51,701 nucleotides of DNA from Akkermansiaceae bacterium (lineage in GTDB: Bacteria > Verrucomicrobiota > Verrucomicrobiia > Verrucomicrobiales > Akkermansiaceae). Both the position numbers and the translations under genes were made by a program. The stretch's first letter is position 1, and each line of letters starts with the position of its first letter. Below the pieces are notes generated by a model. The model made no database searches and was not told the DNA's origin. It saw nothing but the letters and a program-made list of their open reading frames with translations. The DNA is taken from the NCBI GenBank assembly GCA_028822935.1, contig JAPKCM010000034.1, positions 1 to 51,701 on the forward strand, given 5' to 3'. Positions 1 to 9,205 of the stretch are shown here, in pieces.

Positions 1-1209
1 CCGAATCGCTCCACCCGGAAACCCACCCTGGTTACTGTAATGCGGATAGTGCCAGTAAAGCGCCTCCCGCTCCAATTCCCCACCTTTGAGCAGCGGTAGC
101 AGATCAACTCCATCAATCTTCCCCTTCACTGTTCCTCCGGCAGCCTTCACAAACGTCGGGAAAAAATCCGTGCTCATTACTGGCACCGCACTCGTCTCCC
201 CCGGCTTCGTCACTCCAGGCCATTTCACAATAAAAGGCTCCCGAATCCCACCTTCGTAAATCCAACCTTTTCCCCCGCGCAGCGGAAGATTGGAAGTCGG
301 TGATCCCTCTGATGTCGAAAGCCCGCCATTGTCCGAGGTAAAGCAAATCACCACCTCATCCTCCAGCCCCAGCTCCTTAACCTTCTTCATCACCTTGCCC
401 ACCGCTTGATCCATCGCCTCCACCATCGCGGCATAGACGGCATGCTTTTGCAGAATGCGAACTTTGCGTGGCTTCTTCCCAAGAACCTGCTCTTCATCAC
501 TAAATTCCTGTCCGTTAATTTTGGCGGCTTTCTTTTTGTATTTCGCAACAAGGTCCGGCCGTCCGATCAGCGGCGTGTGTACGGAGTAAAACGAAAGCAT
601 CGCAAAAAACGGCTTCCCCTTATTCGCCTCCATGAACTTGCACGTGTCTGTCGCCAGACGATCCGGCAAATGCTCCCCATCCGGTCCATCGCTCAAACGA
701 GGATTCCCATACGGCGAAAAATACTTCTTCCCGCCATAAGGGCCACCCGCCTTGAAGCCCCCCGCATTCACATCATATCCCTGATTCTCCGGCCAGAACT
801 CCTCCGTCGGCCCCAAATGCCACTTCCCGGCATAAAAGGTCGCGTATCCCTGCTCCTTCAGAGCCTCTGCAATCGTCACCTCATCAAGATCCATCCGATG
901 GTGAACGCGTGCTGGAGCAAACTTTCCGCTCCGGTTTCCACCGAAAAAATTCGTCGCCTCCTTGCGCGTCGGATACCGCCCCGTCTGAATTCCAAAGCGC
1001 GTCGGTGAGCACACCGGATTGGCAGCATAGCCATCGGTAAACTTTAACCCCTGTTTCGCCAACCGATCAACATTCGGCGTCTCGTAAAAACTCCCCGGGT
1101 TGTAGGCCCCAATGTCCATATACCCCAGATCATCGACCACAATCAGGACATACGACTTCCCCTGTAACAAGGCCGTAGCTGCCAACGATAAAAAGAGCGG
1201 AATCTTCAT
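1..1209 (-). CDS. Sulfatase, exported (C-terminus beyond the window)
   Basis: Type I sulfatase that would hydrolyse sulfate esters, probably on a glycan, outside the cytoplasm. The reading frame is open from an ATG at 1209 to the left edge, giving 403 residues. It starts with a signal peptide (MKIPLFLSLAATALLQG), followed by the metal-binding strand YVLIVVDDLGYMD. The formylglycine motif C-S-P-T-R lies in NPVCSPTR, and the family segments GYATFYAGKWHLG and CFTSDNGG are present. The C-terminal part is outside the window, so a full-length gene cannot be confirmed. The next gene upstream on the same strand is an exported hydrolase 74 bp away, so the two may be co-transcribed. The family assignment is secure; the substrate is unknown. 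Confidence 0.93.
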   Translation of the reverse strand, partial: MKIPLFLSLAATALLQGKSYVLIVVDDLGYMDIGAYNPGSFYETPNVDRLAKQGLKFTDGYAANPVCSPTRFGIQTGRYPTRKEATNFFGGNRSGKFAPARVHHRMDLDEVTIAEALKEQGYATFYAGKWHLGPTEEFWPENQGYDVNAGGFKAGGPYGGKKYFSPYGNPRLSDGPDGEHLPDRLATDTCKFMEANKGKPFFAMLSFYSVHTPLIGRPDLVAKYKKKAAKINGQEFSDEEQVLGKKPRKVRILQKHAVYAAMVEAMDQAVGKVMKKVKELGLEDEVVICFTSDNGGLSTSEGSPTSNLPLRGGKGWIYEGGIREPFIVKWPGVTKPGETSAVPVMSTDFFPTFVKAAGGTVKGKIDGVDLLPLLKGGELEREALYWHYPHYSNQGGFPGGAIR

Positions 1210-1283
1210 CTGCACTTCTACCCCAGAGAGAGCTCTCTCCTTTCAGCTCCAGTCATCCAAAACCCGAAAATACAAAAATGACT

Positions 1284-2162
1284 TTATTTCAATGCTGGCT
1301 CCAGCAGTCCCATCTCCTTCATCCAGCCCGCAGCCTGAGTGGTCCATTCTCCCACGCGCTCCGGAATTTCCTTCATTCCATATCCATGCCCACCCTTGCC
1401 ATAAACGTGAAGTTCGCACTGCCGCTTCGCGCGCTGCATCGCGAGGTAGTAGAGGACAGCTCCTTCCACGAATCGTGAATCACCGTGGGCAATGACGACG
1501 AACGCCGGAGGCGTTTTCTCATCAACCGAAACCTCGTCGACAAGCTTGTTGGGATCTTCCGCGCTCTTCAAATAAGCCGGATAAATGAGCAGGCTAAAAT
1601 CAGGAATCGGTGAAGCCTGATCCACCTCTTCCTTTGAAAAAGTGACCGCGCCATCCGAAGTCACCACAGCCGCGGTGAGATGACCTCCGGCAGAAAAACC
1701 CATGAGCCCAATCCGCTTCGGATCAATCTTCCACTCGCTCGCCCGCGATCTCACCATACTCACCGCCCGCTGCGCGTCCTGCATCGGCGCGTGATGCTTC
1801 GTAAGATTCGCCCGACGTGGCACGCGATACTTTAAAAGAACCGCCGTCACCCCCAAGTCATTGAGCCATTCGCAAACATCAGTTCCTTCATGTTTCGAAG
1901 CAAGAATTCCATAACCACCACCCGGCGCCACAATAACGGCCGCCCCATTCGCCTTAGCGGCGGGAGCTGGATAAACTGTAATCGTCGGCTTGCTCACATT
2001 GGAGGTCCGAGTGATCCCATCGTTGTTCTTGTCCTCAACTTTTTCCGCCCCGACTTTCTGATCCTTCTCTCCCGGGACCTCCCCCTTCCAAAGCGGAAAC
2101 GTCAGCGGTTCGGAACGGGAAATGAGAGTGGTAATCATGAGAGTGGCAAGAAGGAGTTTCAT
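1284..2162 (-). CDS. Exported alpha/beta hydrolase (BD-FAE/acetylxylan esterase-like)
   Basis: A 292-aa serine hydrolase with a short hydrophobic leader (MKLLLATLMITTLIS), so probably periplasmic. The oxyanion-hole segment is VIVAPGGGYG (about residue 80). The nucleophile elbow is GFSAGGH (about residue 155), and the likely acid and base are in IAHGDSRF and KGGHGYGM. This arrangement is typical of the BD-FAE/xylanase-like esterases that deacetylate or deferuloylate polysaccharides. It sits just upstream of the truncated sulfatase on the same strand, which fits removal of acyl and sulfate groups from one glycan. A general carboxylesterase is the alternative. The fold is well supported; the substrate is inferred. 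Confidence 0.85.
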   Translation of the reverse strand: MKLLLATLMITTLISRSEPLTFPLWKGEVPGEKDQKVGAEKVEDKNNDGITRTSNVSKPTITVYPAPAAKANGAAVIVAPGGGYGILASKHEGTDVCEWLNDLGVTAVLLKYRVPRRANLTKHHAPMQDAQRAVSMVRSRASEWKIDPKRIGLMGFSAGGHLTAAVVTSDGAVTFSKEEVDQASPIPDFSLLIYPAYLKSAEDPNKLVDEVSVDEKTPPAFVVIAHGDSRFVEGAVLYYLAMQRAKRQCELHVYGKGGHGYGMKEIPERVGEWTTQAAGWMKEMGLLEPALK

Positions 2163-2240
2163 AACGGGCTAAAGACCATACCACCTTCCCGCGCCTCACC
2201 TTACGAGAACAATCTTCCCTCCCTTAATTCAAGAGGATTT

Positions 2241-2902
2241 ATGGATAGCTCAAGGCACCCGACCCACGTAGCCATGGGCTGTAATTCGATGGTCCTTACT
2301 ACTACTGCTCACCGGTTTGGCGTGGGCGAGAACCTCGACAGAATCAGCCCGAGCGGATCATTCACCATCGGCTCCGAAGAAAAGTCCCTCCTCTCCGGAA
2401 TTCACCCATCCGGTCTCTATTCCCACTCGCTCAGCGACAAGGATCGCGGCGTGGTCATTTCTCCCCGCATCGAACTGAAAGGCGATGAAGAACTCTGGAT
2501 GCGCGTCCGCCGAAGCGGCAATTCCATCGCGCGTTATGCGGTGCAGAACTACCCTCGAAACGGCACCGTCTTTCCATCGAGCGACCTCAAGGGCGGAAAG
2601 TGGAAGTGGATTCGCCACAATCTAGATTATTGGGAAGGCGACCGCATCCACATCGAACTCAGCACCGCTCAAGATCAAGCAATTCTCGCCAAGAACGACG
2701 AACGGTCATGGTTCGGAATCTCCGCCTCTTTTGTGGCGAAGAAAGGAAGCAGCAATCCCTCCGTTCAAGAGCTTCAAAAAATGAGGGAGTTTCTTGGATC
2801 GACCTATCGTCAAAAGGACACTCTCCCAACGTTTTTCCGTCGTCTTATCAGCGATGCTCTCGCGGCCTGGGTGAAGGACGAAATGACCGACGCCCAAACC
2901 CA
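2241..2902 (+). pseudogene. Fragment of a PSD1/DUF1549-DUF1553 planctomycete cytochrome protein
   Basis: The frame ending at 2939 contains the central part of the PSD1 family: SGIHPSGLYSHSLSDKDRG, the segment VQNYPRNGTVFPSSDLKGG, then RSWFGISASFVAKKG. No cytochrome c motif, DUF1549 part or C-terminal DUF1553 part is present, although the family usually exceeds 800 residues. The open frame upstream of about 2241 only overlaps the hydrolase gene on the other strand and shows no family similarity. The similarity stops near 2900, where the adjacent frame takes over with a DUF1501 remnant, so the 3' part of this gene and the 5' part of the next have been lost in one deletion. PSD1 and DUF1501 genes are usually neighbours in PVC bacteria. 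Remnant, not functional. Confidence 0.8.
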
Positions 2903-3421
2903 AGCTCCGCGAAATGCACGGCAAACCGATGCCGGTTAAAGTGGAACGCACCCAGTTCAATAACAACGGGAAGATTTTCGGGAGCCCTTTTGACTTCAAA
3001 AAGTGCGGCCAAAGTGGCTTAGAGATCAGCTCGATGTTTCCCGAAATTCAAAAGTGGTGCGCCGACGATCTCGCCGTCGTCTGCTCCATGACCTCCAAGG
3101 TCAACGAACACGCCCGAGGTAACTACGCCTTCCACACCGGCTTCCCCTTCATGGGGCATCCCAGTGCCGGCGCGTGAGTCAGCTACGGCCTTGGAAGCGG
3201 AAACCGCAATTTGCCTTCCTTCATCGTCTTGCAAAGCGGTAACACCGTCCCTCCTCACGGAGGAGTGGGCATTTATGGTAATGGCTTTCTACCCGGCCAT
3301 CATCGCCACCGTCCTCCATCAGCTCGGCCTCGACCACGAAAAGCTCACCTACCTCTACGCCGGCCGAAACGTCCGCCTCACCGACGTCCACGGAAACGTC
3401 TGGAAAGATCTCGTCACATAG
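2902..3421 (+). pseudogene. Decayed DUF1501 protein gene
   Basis: From about 2902 one frame reads [19 protein letters not shown], then [19 protein letters not shown] and [14 protein letters not shown], which is DUF1501 sequence. A TGA at 3175-3177 falls where the family normally has tryptophan (GAW-VSYGLG), and the same frame then continues [21 protein letters not shown] to about 3300. The DUF1501 C-terminus ([17 protein letters not shown]) appears in a different frame up to 3421, implying a frameshift and an internal deletion. The N-terminal Tat leader is missing because the gene is fused to the PSD1 fragment. Clearly non-functional. It is the partner gene of the PSD1 remnant. Confidence 0.85.
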
Positions 3422-3488
3422 CGCCCCGGTTACGCAAAAGTTCCTCCGAAGTCCCATCAATCTGCGGCCAAAAGCTCCACAACCAAAC

Positions 3489-5168
3489 CTACTTCTTCGG
3501 AGCCGTCGCCTTCTTATGCGCCTGAAGTTCAGACCACGTCAGCTTCCCATCCTTATTAGAATCGGCAGCCGGGTGTTTTTTGAAATATTTTCCCATCCAA
3601 GTCTCCGCCGTTCCCTTCGGCTCCGGGATCGACTTGGGAATCCGCTTCAGCAGTTGCTTACGATAAGAAACAAGCGTCGCTTCATGCGCTGAATCCATCG
3701 CAAGGTTGGTCCACTCATGCGCATCCTTTGCGACATGGTAGAGTTCCTCCTTACCATTCTCATAGCGAATGTAGCGCCACTCTCGATCGCGCAGCGTGTA
3801 GTTCTGCTTCGCGGGATCGTAGTAGTTTGCCCACTGATACATCGCGGTAAGAACCGCCCCGGGCCCCGCCCACTTCCCGTTTGGATCAGCAAGAAGTGGC
3901 TTCAACGAGTGACCATCAAGTGGCCGCCCCTTGGCATTCTTCGCGGTATTCGAAGGAAGCCCACAGAGATCAAGCAAGGTCGGGTAAAGATCGATTAAGC
4001 TCACCGGTTGCTCACATTTCCCCGGCTTCGTCAGACCAGGTGCCGAGATCACCAAAGGCACGCGAGTGCTCTCCTGCCATAGTGAATTTTTATAGAGGTA
4101 ATCTTTCTCCCCCATGCCCCAGCCATGATCGGACGTCAGAATGATGACGGTGTTGTCCTTCAGCGGACTCCCCTCAATCGCGTCGAGAATCTCCCCAATG
4201 AGATCATCCACTGATGCCACCGAAGCGAGGTAAGCCTGAATAAATTTCTTCAGCGCAAGCTCCCGATCACCGCCATACGATTTAATGAGCTGATCATAAA
4301 TCTTAGAGCCCCGGTCACCGCTCCGATCATCTTCACTCGAGTTGACCGTATGCTTGAAGGTGTCGTCAACATCACCCCGCTTGATCAAGGGCAGCTCAAT
4401 TGATTCAAGCGGAAAGCGATCAAAATACTTCTGCGGAACAATCAACGGAGTGTGCGGACGAATGAAGCCCACTCCCATTAGGAAGGGTTTTTCTGAATCA
4501 ACGAGACTCTTCAAATTCTCGACCGCCCACTTGCCATTCTTTTCATCCGCCGTGAGATCGCGGTCATCCTCGGAGTTGTATTTGAAGTCCTCAAGCTTCC
4601 GCCAACTTCCACTCTTCCAGCTAAAAGGAGCCTCCACTTTTCTCAATGGCCCAAAGGAGCCATCAATCGAGTCAAAGTCATCCCGGAACGGAGCCGGAAC
4701 ATCCGGGTGGGCCACATTCTTGCCATCACGATGAGCAAGCGGACTGTAGTCGGAGTCATTTCCATACTCGACCCACTCCTTGTGCTCCCCACTGTGCATG
4801 ATCTTCCCCGTCCCCAAAGTGTGATAACCATTCTCACGGAAGTGATCCATGAAGGTCCGGGAATTCTTAACGATCGCGTTATCCTGCCACTTTTCAAATC
4901 CATAGAGCTGAGAGGTATGCGGGTAGAGCCCAAAGACGAGACTCGCCCGCGAAGGATTACAGATCGGGATATTACAATGCGCCTGGGTAAACGAGACCCC
5001 ACGATCCATCAGACGCTTCATATTAGGCGTCTTCGCCTGAGGATGCCCCCCAAGTGTTTCGACATAATCGTTGAGATCATCACAAATAATGAGAACGACA
5101 TTCGGACGATTCGCACCCAGCGAAAGGAACGGCAAAAACAAAAGAGGGAAAAGGAGCTTGGGGGACAT
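3489..5168 (-). CDS. Iduronate-2-sulfatase-like sulfatase with C-terminal EF-hand-like tail
   Basis: A 559-aa exported sulfatase. I chose the ATG at 5168, because it places a clean signal peptide ([19 protein letters not shown]) first; a longer frame from 5225 adds 19 unlikely residues. The formylglycine motif is C-N-P-S-R in [10 protein letters not shown]. The metal and substrate segments include [19 protein letters not shown] and [17 protein letters not shown], which places it near the choline/iduronate-2-sulfatase group. The tail contains [12 protein letters not shown], one EF-hand-like calcium loop. The Gfo/Idh gene upstream ends 93 bp away on the same strand, so the two may form an operon. 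The sulfatase call is firm; iduronate specificity is only a similarity statement. Confidence 0.92.
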   Translation of the reverse strand: MSPKLLFPLLFLPFLSLGANRPNVVLIICDDLNDYVETLGGHPQAKTPNMKRLMDRGVSFTQAHCNIPICNPSRASLVFGLYPHTSQLYGFEKWQDNAIVKNSRTFMDHFRENGYHTLGTGKIMHSGEHKEWVEYGNDSDYSPLAHRDGKNVAHPDVPAPFRDDFDSIDGSFGPLRKVEAPFSWKSGSWRKLEDFKYNSEDDRDLTADEKNGKWAVENLKSLVDSEKPFLMGVGFIRPHTPLIVPQKYFDRFPLESIELPLIKRGDVDDTFKHTVNSSEDDRSGDRGSKIYDQLIKSYGGDRELALKKFIQAYLASVASVDDLIGEILDAIEGSPLKDNTVIILTSDHGWGMGEKDYLYKNSLWQESTRVPLVISAPGLTKPGKCEQPVSLIDLYPTLLDLCGLPSNTAKNAKGRPLDGHSLKPLLADPNGKWAGPGAVLTAMYQWANYYDPAKQNYTLRDREWRYIRYENGKEELYHVAKDAHEWTNLAMDSAHEATLVSYRKQLLKRIPKSIPEPKGTAETWMGKYFKKHPAADSNKDGKLTWSELQAHKKATAPKK

Positions 5169-5261
5169 AAGAGGTTTCGTTGACGCAATACTACTCTTTG
5201 AGCGGAAATCTAACGATAATTCCAATTCTCAGACCAACGGGCAAAGTCCGCATTCGCATGA

Positions 5262-6506
5262 TCAAAGCGCATATTGCGGGATCTTCATCCACTCCCCCTC
5301 TTTAAGGGCCGATTGATGCGCGATCACGCCCGCAAGGGTCATGTTCAAGGCTTCACTCACATCCACAATGGGCTTTCCATCCAACAAAATGGATTCGATA
5401 AAATTGTTCGTTAGTTGCCCATGAGAGCCTCCATGACCACCGCCCTCGACGCTTGGTGGTAGTGCGGGACGGTCTCCCTTGATGCCATTGTCGTGTGGCT
5501 TTTGCCCATAGACCCGACCCTGTTCACCGTGCGCATTTTTCATATCCCAACTGACCGCCATCCGTGACATCCCTCCCTCACTGGTCTTGAACATCGCGAC
5601 TTCCGTGCCGAAGGCGTTTTTGTGAGCGTTCTTGCCATCTTTATATTCGGAATAAAGACTGGGTGTGCCCAGTCCGGAGACGTCGGTCAACCGGCCTCCG
5701 GTGACGGAAACATAGTAGGCCGTCGCATGGGTGGGATACCACATGGGCGCAAGCGCTCTTCGCCATCCAAACCCGTCAATTTTTCCGTTCCTGGGGTTGT
5801 AGCTTCCGAGTGTTCCGACATTGTCATGGTAGTATTCACCCTCGGAATAGATGATTTTTCCAAGTGCCCCTGCCTGATACTGCATTCTTTTGGCGTAAAG
5901 TTCCGCATGAAAAGACGATGTTTCGTTCATCATGTACTTCATGCCGCTCTTCTTGACGGCATTGAATAGCTCTTCCGCTTCACCTTCCGCCTCAAATCCA
6001 AAGACCGCGGGAACGGCAGAGACGACATGCTTGCCGTGATTGAGCGCCAAGATCGCTAGGCGGGCATGACTCGGCGCGTCGGTCGCAATAAAGACCGCTT
6101 CAATACTCTTGTCCTTGATCATCTCTTCACAGGACGGGTAGGTCTTCTTGGCTCCCACCGCCTTGGCCAGAGCGGCACACCGCCGGGGGTCGAGATCGGT
6201 GGCTGCCACCACTTCAACATTGGGGTGATTTTGATAAAAGAAGGCCGCGCCGAATTTGCAGAGGCCGTATCCCGCGATGCCTACCCGCACCTTACGGTCT
6301 GAAACAGGCTGCCAGTCTTTCACGGCATTCGCATCACCCTGATTCTTCTCGAAGCCTGGAATAACATTCCCGTCAGCATCCTTGGGGGTGTCATCGGCCG
6401 CAGCCATCCCAGTCATTCCCAAAAGGGCTCCGGCCCCACCCATTCCATGCAAAAATCCCCGTCGGGACAAACCGGACTGCTCGTGATCTTGTTTTTCGTT
6501 GTTCAT
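5262..6506 (-). CDS. Tat-exported Gfo/Idh/MocA oxidoreductase (copy 1)
   Basis: A 414-aa NAD(P)-dependent oxidoreductase of the Gfo/Idh/MocA family. The ATG at 6506 is preferred over the longer frame from 6704, because it puts the twin-arginine signal SRRGFLHGMGGAGALLG at residues 13-29 and matches the paralogue at 31092-32339. The Rossmann strand is RVGIAGYGLCKFG, and NHGKHVVSAVPAVFG matches the family EKP-like cofactor and active-site region with EKP replaced. The C-terminal half carries WYPTHATAYY and GGGHGGSHG. Tat export suggests it folds with bound cofactor and acts in the periplasm on a sugar or glycoside. It has two paralogous remnants and one full paralogue in this window. The conserved 45-bp element lies 115 nt upstream. 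The substrate is unknown. Confidence 0.9.
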   Translation of the reverse strand: MNNEKQDHEQSGLSRRGFLHGMGGAGALLGMTGMAAADDTPKDADGNVIPGFEKNQGDANAVKDWQPVSDRKVRVGIAGYGLCKFGAAFFYQNHPNVEVVAATDLDPRRCAALAKAVGAKKTYPSCEEMIKDKSIEAVFIATDAPSHARLAILALNHGKHVVSAVPAVFGFEAEGEAEELFNAVKKSGMKYMMNETSSFHAELYAKRMQYQAGALGKIIYSEGEYYHDNVGTLGSYNPRNGKIDGFGWRRALAPMWYPTHATAYYVSVTGGRLTDVSGLGTPSLYSEYKDGKNAHKNAFGTEVAMFKTSEGGMSRMAVSWDMKNAHGEQGRVYGQKPHDNGIKGDRPALPPSVEGGGHGGSHGQLTNNFIESILLDGKPIVDVSEALNMTLAGVIAHQSALKEGEWMKIPQYAL

Positions 6507-6620
6507 AACTCTTGCTCGCTTGATTCGATTTCCTCCCTTTATACTTCTAGTTTCGGCAAGTTCTTCCTCAATCTTTTGCGGGGAAATTCTGAGCGACTCT
6601 CGCGTAGGAGATTGGCCGAG

Positions 6621-6665
6621 GGAATGGATTGTCAGCGTAAGATTCATGCACAAATCCGACTTTCC
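6621..6665 (-). promoter_or_regulatory. Conserved 45-bp bipartite element, copy 1
   Basis: Read on the minus strand it contains GGAAAGTCGGATTTGTG, then CATG, an 18-nt spacer and CATTCC. The nearest edge is 115 nt upstream of the Gfo/Idh ATG at 6506. It shares both conserved parts and the exact spacing with seven other sites in this window. It is probably an operator or promoter of a common regulon. The binding protein is unknown. Confidence 0.75.
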
Positions 6666-6787
6666 CGCCGATACCATGGGAGCCGATTGACCACTGGTTC
6701 CCACAACACAAACTCGAGAGAAGCGGGGGAAGCTTGCCCGGCTCTTGACGCGAAACGAGATGCGGTGAATTGGGTGTAAACAGACTC

Positions 6788-6822
6788 AATCGGATATTTG
6801 CGGGTTTAATCGGATATTTGCG
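6788..6822 (+). promoter_or_regulatory. Two direct repeats upstream of the Fic gene
   Basis: AATCGGATATTTGCG occurs at 6788-6802 and again at 6808-6822, a 20-bp period of about two helical turns. The pair ends 37 nt before the Fic ATG. This fits an operator bound by a dimeric regulator on one DNA face. The regulator is not identified. Confidence 0.5.
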
Positions 6823-6859
6823 AGTGCAAATTGACCCGGTATCGGGTATTTTCGAAATT

Positions 6860-7924
6860 ATGCCCGCCGAACTGCCCATCGAAATCCCCGTGTCCGGAGA
6901 GACCCTTCGACTGATCAGCGAGGTGGATCGCTATCAGGGACACTGGAGCGCGATCCAAGGGCTCTCTCCGGAAAAACTCTCCCACTTGCGTCAAATCGCA
7001 ACCATCGAGAGCGTCGGTTCGTCCACCCGAATCGAAGGCTCGCAACTCAGCAACGCCGAAGTTGCAGAACTACTGAGTCGCCTGCAGATCGAATCCTTTC
7101 GGAGCCGGGATGAGCAGGAGGTGGCGGGCTACGCTTTTGTCATGGATCTCGTCTTCGCCAATCACGCGGAGATCCCGCTCACCGAAGGCATGCTGTTCCA
7201 ATTGCACCGAGATCTGCTGCGCCACAGCAGCAAGGATGAGCGGCATCGGGGCGTCTACAAAACACTGCCCAATCACGTCGCCGCCTTCGATCCCGAGGGG
7301 CGGGAAATCGGCATCGTCTTTGCCACCACGAGCCCCTTCGACACACCAAGTGAAATGGAGGCGCTGCTCGCGTGGCATCGTCGCGTGGAGAATGAACAAC
7401 TGCTCCACCCACTCCTCCGTATCGGGATCTTCATCGTCAAGTTCCTCGCCGTTCATCCCTTTCAAGATGGCAATGGCCGGCTCTCGCGCATCCTCACCAC
7501 TCTGCTCCTGCTGAGGGCGGGATACGGCTACGTTCCCTATGCCTCACTTGAGGCCATCATCGAGCAAAATAAGGAAGGCTACTACATGGCCCTCCGCCGC
7601 ACCCAAACCACGCTCGGAGACGAGACTCCCGACTGGGATTCGTGGCTGCACTTCTTTCTTCGCAGCCTCCAACGCCAGACGGTCCGGTTGCAGGATCGCT
7701 TGGCGAATGAGGCAAAGCTCCGTGACACCCTCAGCCCACTCGCCACACGACTCGCACGCCTTTTCGAAACCAACGAAACCCTGACGCTCTCCGAAGCGTC
7801 CGGGTTGCTCAACGCCAATTCCAACACCCTCAAAGTCAGGTTCCGCGAACTCCTCGCCCTCAAGCTCATCCAGATGAAGGGCAAGGGACGAGGAACCTAC
7901 TACACGCGGAGTGACGCAGGATAA
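6860..7924 (+). CDS. Fic family protein (AMPylase-type)
   Basis: A 354-aa Fic-domain protein that would transfer AMP, or another nucleotide part, to a hydroxyl of a target protein. The core motif HPFQDGNGRLSR (HxFxDGNGRxxR) is complete, with the catalytic histidine. Upstream, SSTRIEGSQLS matches the inhibitory (S/T)xxxE(G/N) helix, so the enzyme is probably self-inhibited by an N-terminal segment. The C-terminus (LTLSEASGLLNANSNTLKVRFREL) looks like a winged helix, as in many Fic proteins that may bind DNA. I chose the ATG at 6860 (MPAELPIEI); the frame extends 30 residues upstream, but that part overlaps the direct repeats. No separate antitoxin gene is beside it. The SMP-30 gene follows on the same strand. 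Confidence 0.92.
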   Translation: MPAELPIEIPVSGETLRLISEVDRYQGHWSAIQGLSPEKLSHLRQIATIESVGSSTRIEGSQLSNAEVAELLSRLQIESFRSRDEQEVAGYAFVMDLVFANHAEIPLTEGMLFQLHRDLLRHSSKDERHRGVYKTLPNHVAAFDPEGREIGIVFATTSPFDTPSEMEALLAWHRRVENEQLLHPLLRIGIFIVKFLAVHPFQDGNGRLSRILTTLLLLRAGYGYVPYASLEAIIEQNKEGYYMALRRTQTTLGDETPDWDSWLHFFLRSLQRQTVRLQDRLANEAKLRDTLSPLATRLARLFETNETLTLSEASGLLNANSNTLKVRFRELLALKLIQMKGKGRGTYYTRSDAG

Positions 7925-8000
7925 ATCCCTCACTCCGGTGCTCTTTTCTCTTCGGTCCCGCTGCCGTAAAGGTAGGGTCCGGGACAGCACGCCAAACCCT

Positions 8001-8858
8001 ATGCCCACTCACCCAGCGACTCAAATCATCAACGAGCATTGCCTGCTCGGGGAGAATCCTCTCTGGAACGCCAGGGAACAGTGCCTCTACTGGGCGGACA
8101 TCGACGCCGGAAAGATTCATCGCTTCAATCCGCAAAGCAAGGAACACAAAATTCTCTACCACGGCACCACGGTCGGCGGGTTCACCTTTCAGGCCGATGG
8201 CGACCTCCTCATCTTTCGCATCAACGACCTCGCCCTGCTCCATCCCGACGGGAGCGTCGATGTCTTGCTGGAGTATTCCGATCACGGCATGGCTCGCTTC
8301 AACGATGTCATCGCGGATCCCGAAGGGCGGGTCTACCTCGGCACCATCGGAAAGACGGACGAGAGCGGCGGAGTCTACCGGATCGATCTTGATGGCACAA
8401 TCACCTCCCTCTGGCGCGGCACCGGCTGTTCGAATGGCATGGGCTTCGCTCCGGATCTGAAGACCTTTTATTGGACCTGTTCGACCAGCCGGCGCATCTA
8501 CAAGTATCCCTATCACCGTGAGACCGGCGAGCTGGACTCACCCATCCTCTTCTATCAAGCATCCAAGGAGGAAGGGATCCCCGATGGATTGACGATCGAC
8601 CGCCAGGGCCACCTCTGGTCGGCGCGCTGGGATGGCCACGCCGTGGTGCATCATGATCCGTCCGGCAAAGTGCTGGAAACAATCCCCCTCCCCGTGGCCA
8701 AGGTGACGTCTCTCTGCCTCGGTGGTCCGATCCTGGATCAGTTCTACATCACGACGGCCGGCGGGCAACCAGAGTCGGACACCGCCGACGGTGCTGTCTT
8801 CCAAATACCTGCCCCCCACCCCGGCTTGCCCGAATTTGAATCACGGATCCGGCTTTAA
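8001..8858 (+). CDS. SMP-30/gluconolactonase-family lactonase
   Basis: A 285-aa six-bladed propeller enzyme of the SMP-30/Gnl/Cgr1 family, expected to open sugar lactones to aldonic acids with a divalent metal. The first conserved element, LGENPLWN, carries the metal-ligand glutamate about 15 residues from the ATG at 8001. Further on are ARFNDVIADPEGRVYLGT (asparagine ligand), GCSNGMGFAPD, and GIPDGLTIDRQGHLWSARW (aspartate ligand). The frame is open back to 7911, overlapping the Fic stop, but the inner ATG fits the family start. No signal peptide, so cytoplasmic. The product would fit the aldonate-using operon at 9.7-22.3 kb, although that operon runs on the other strand. Confidence 0.9.
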   Translation: MPTHPATQIINEHCLLGENPLWNAREQCLYWADIDAGKIHRFNPQSKEHKILYHGTTVGGFTFQADGDLLIFRINDLALLHPDGSVDVLLEYSDHGMARFNDVIADPEGRVYLGTIGKTDESGGVYRIDLDGTITSLWRGTGCSNGMGFAPDLKTFYWTCSTSRRIYKYPYHRETGELDSPILFYQASKEEGIPDGLTIDRQGHLWSARWDGHAVVHHDPSGKVLETIPLPVAKVTSLCLGGPILDQFYITTAGGQPESDTADGAVFQIPAPHPGLPEFESRIRL

Positions 8859-8864
8859 TTCAGG

Positions 8865-8901
8865 TCAGACGAGCGCGTCGCGTAGGATCCTGGCCGGGTG
8901 A
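8865..8901. repeat. 37-bp direct repeat, left copy (duplicated end of the FAD/Fe-S gene)
   Basis: It matches 9658-9694 at 36 of 37 positions. On the minus strand it encodes the last residues HPARILRDALV and stop of the 9658-12591 gene; the single difference is synonymous. The two copies bracket the toxin-antitoxin genes, so this copy is an isolated gene end left by insertion or recombination. Confidence 0.8.
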
Positions 8902-8920
8902 TCGCTCTTTGTTAGACACC

Positions 8921-9199
8921 TTAAGATGACCGCTTGAGATCACGGTAAAAGTTTTCATGCGTTCCCAACGCAAGCAGCGTGAGGATGACCGTCTCGTCCT
9001 CATACTTGTAGGCAAGGAGGGTCAGTTGCTTAACCATCTTGAATTTATAAACGGAGATACCCGCTAAGTCGCCAACCTTGGCCTCGCCAATATCCGGAGC
9101 GTCGATGATTTCCTTCACCGCGTGGTCCAGATCCATTTTCTGGTTCTTGTGCAGCTTCTTGACCGCCTTGCGAAAGGTCGTAGTCTGGAGGACTTCCAT
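8921..9199 (-). CDS. RelE/ParE-family toxin
   Basis: A 92-aa protein, the usual size for this family, with the RelE/ParE layout: TTTFRKAVKKLHKNQ near the start, then a strand-rich part (GISVYKFKMVKQLTLLAYKYEDE) and a C-terminal ALGTHENFYRDLKR. RelE-type members cut mRNA at the ribosome and ParE-type members poison gyrase; the sequence alone does not decide between them. It starts 6 nt after the ParD-like gene, in the usual antitoxin-toxin order. The pair lies between 37-bp direct repeats, which points to acquisition as a small cassette. Confidence 0.82.
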   Translation of the reverse strand: MEVLQTTTFRKAVKKLHKNQKMDLDHAVKEIIDAPDIGEAKVGDLAGISVYKFKMVKQLTLLAYKYEDETVILTLLALGTHENFYRDLKRSS

Positions 9200-9205
9200 G
9201 GCGGT

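Larger units (their letters stand above)
6507..6859. other. Intergenic region between divergent Gfo/Idh and Fic genes
   Basis: This 353-bp gap holds the leader of the minus-strand Gfo/Idh gene, which is similar to the leaders at 32340-32505 and 33736-33901. It also holds the 45-bp conserved element and, next to the Fic gene, two 15-bp direct repeats. Open frames crossing it have no family similarity and conflict with these elements. I see no other gene. Confidence 0.7.

Noticed and set aside
1890-2240. Upstream part of the plus-strand open frame that ends at 2939
   Set aside because: It overlaps the hydrolase gene and shows no family similarity; PSD1 similarity begins only beyond about 2241.
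6568-6879. Minus-strand frame of 103 codons upstream of the Gfo/Idh gene
   Set aside because: It crosses the 45-bp element and the Fic start region, has no motif, and is not kept in the otherwise similar leader at 32340-32505.
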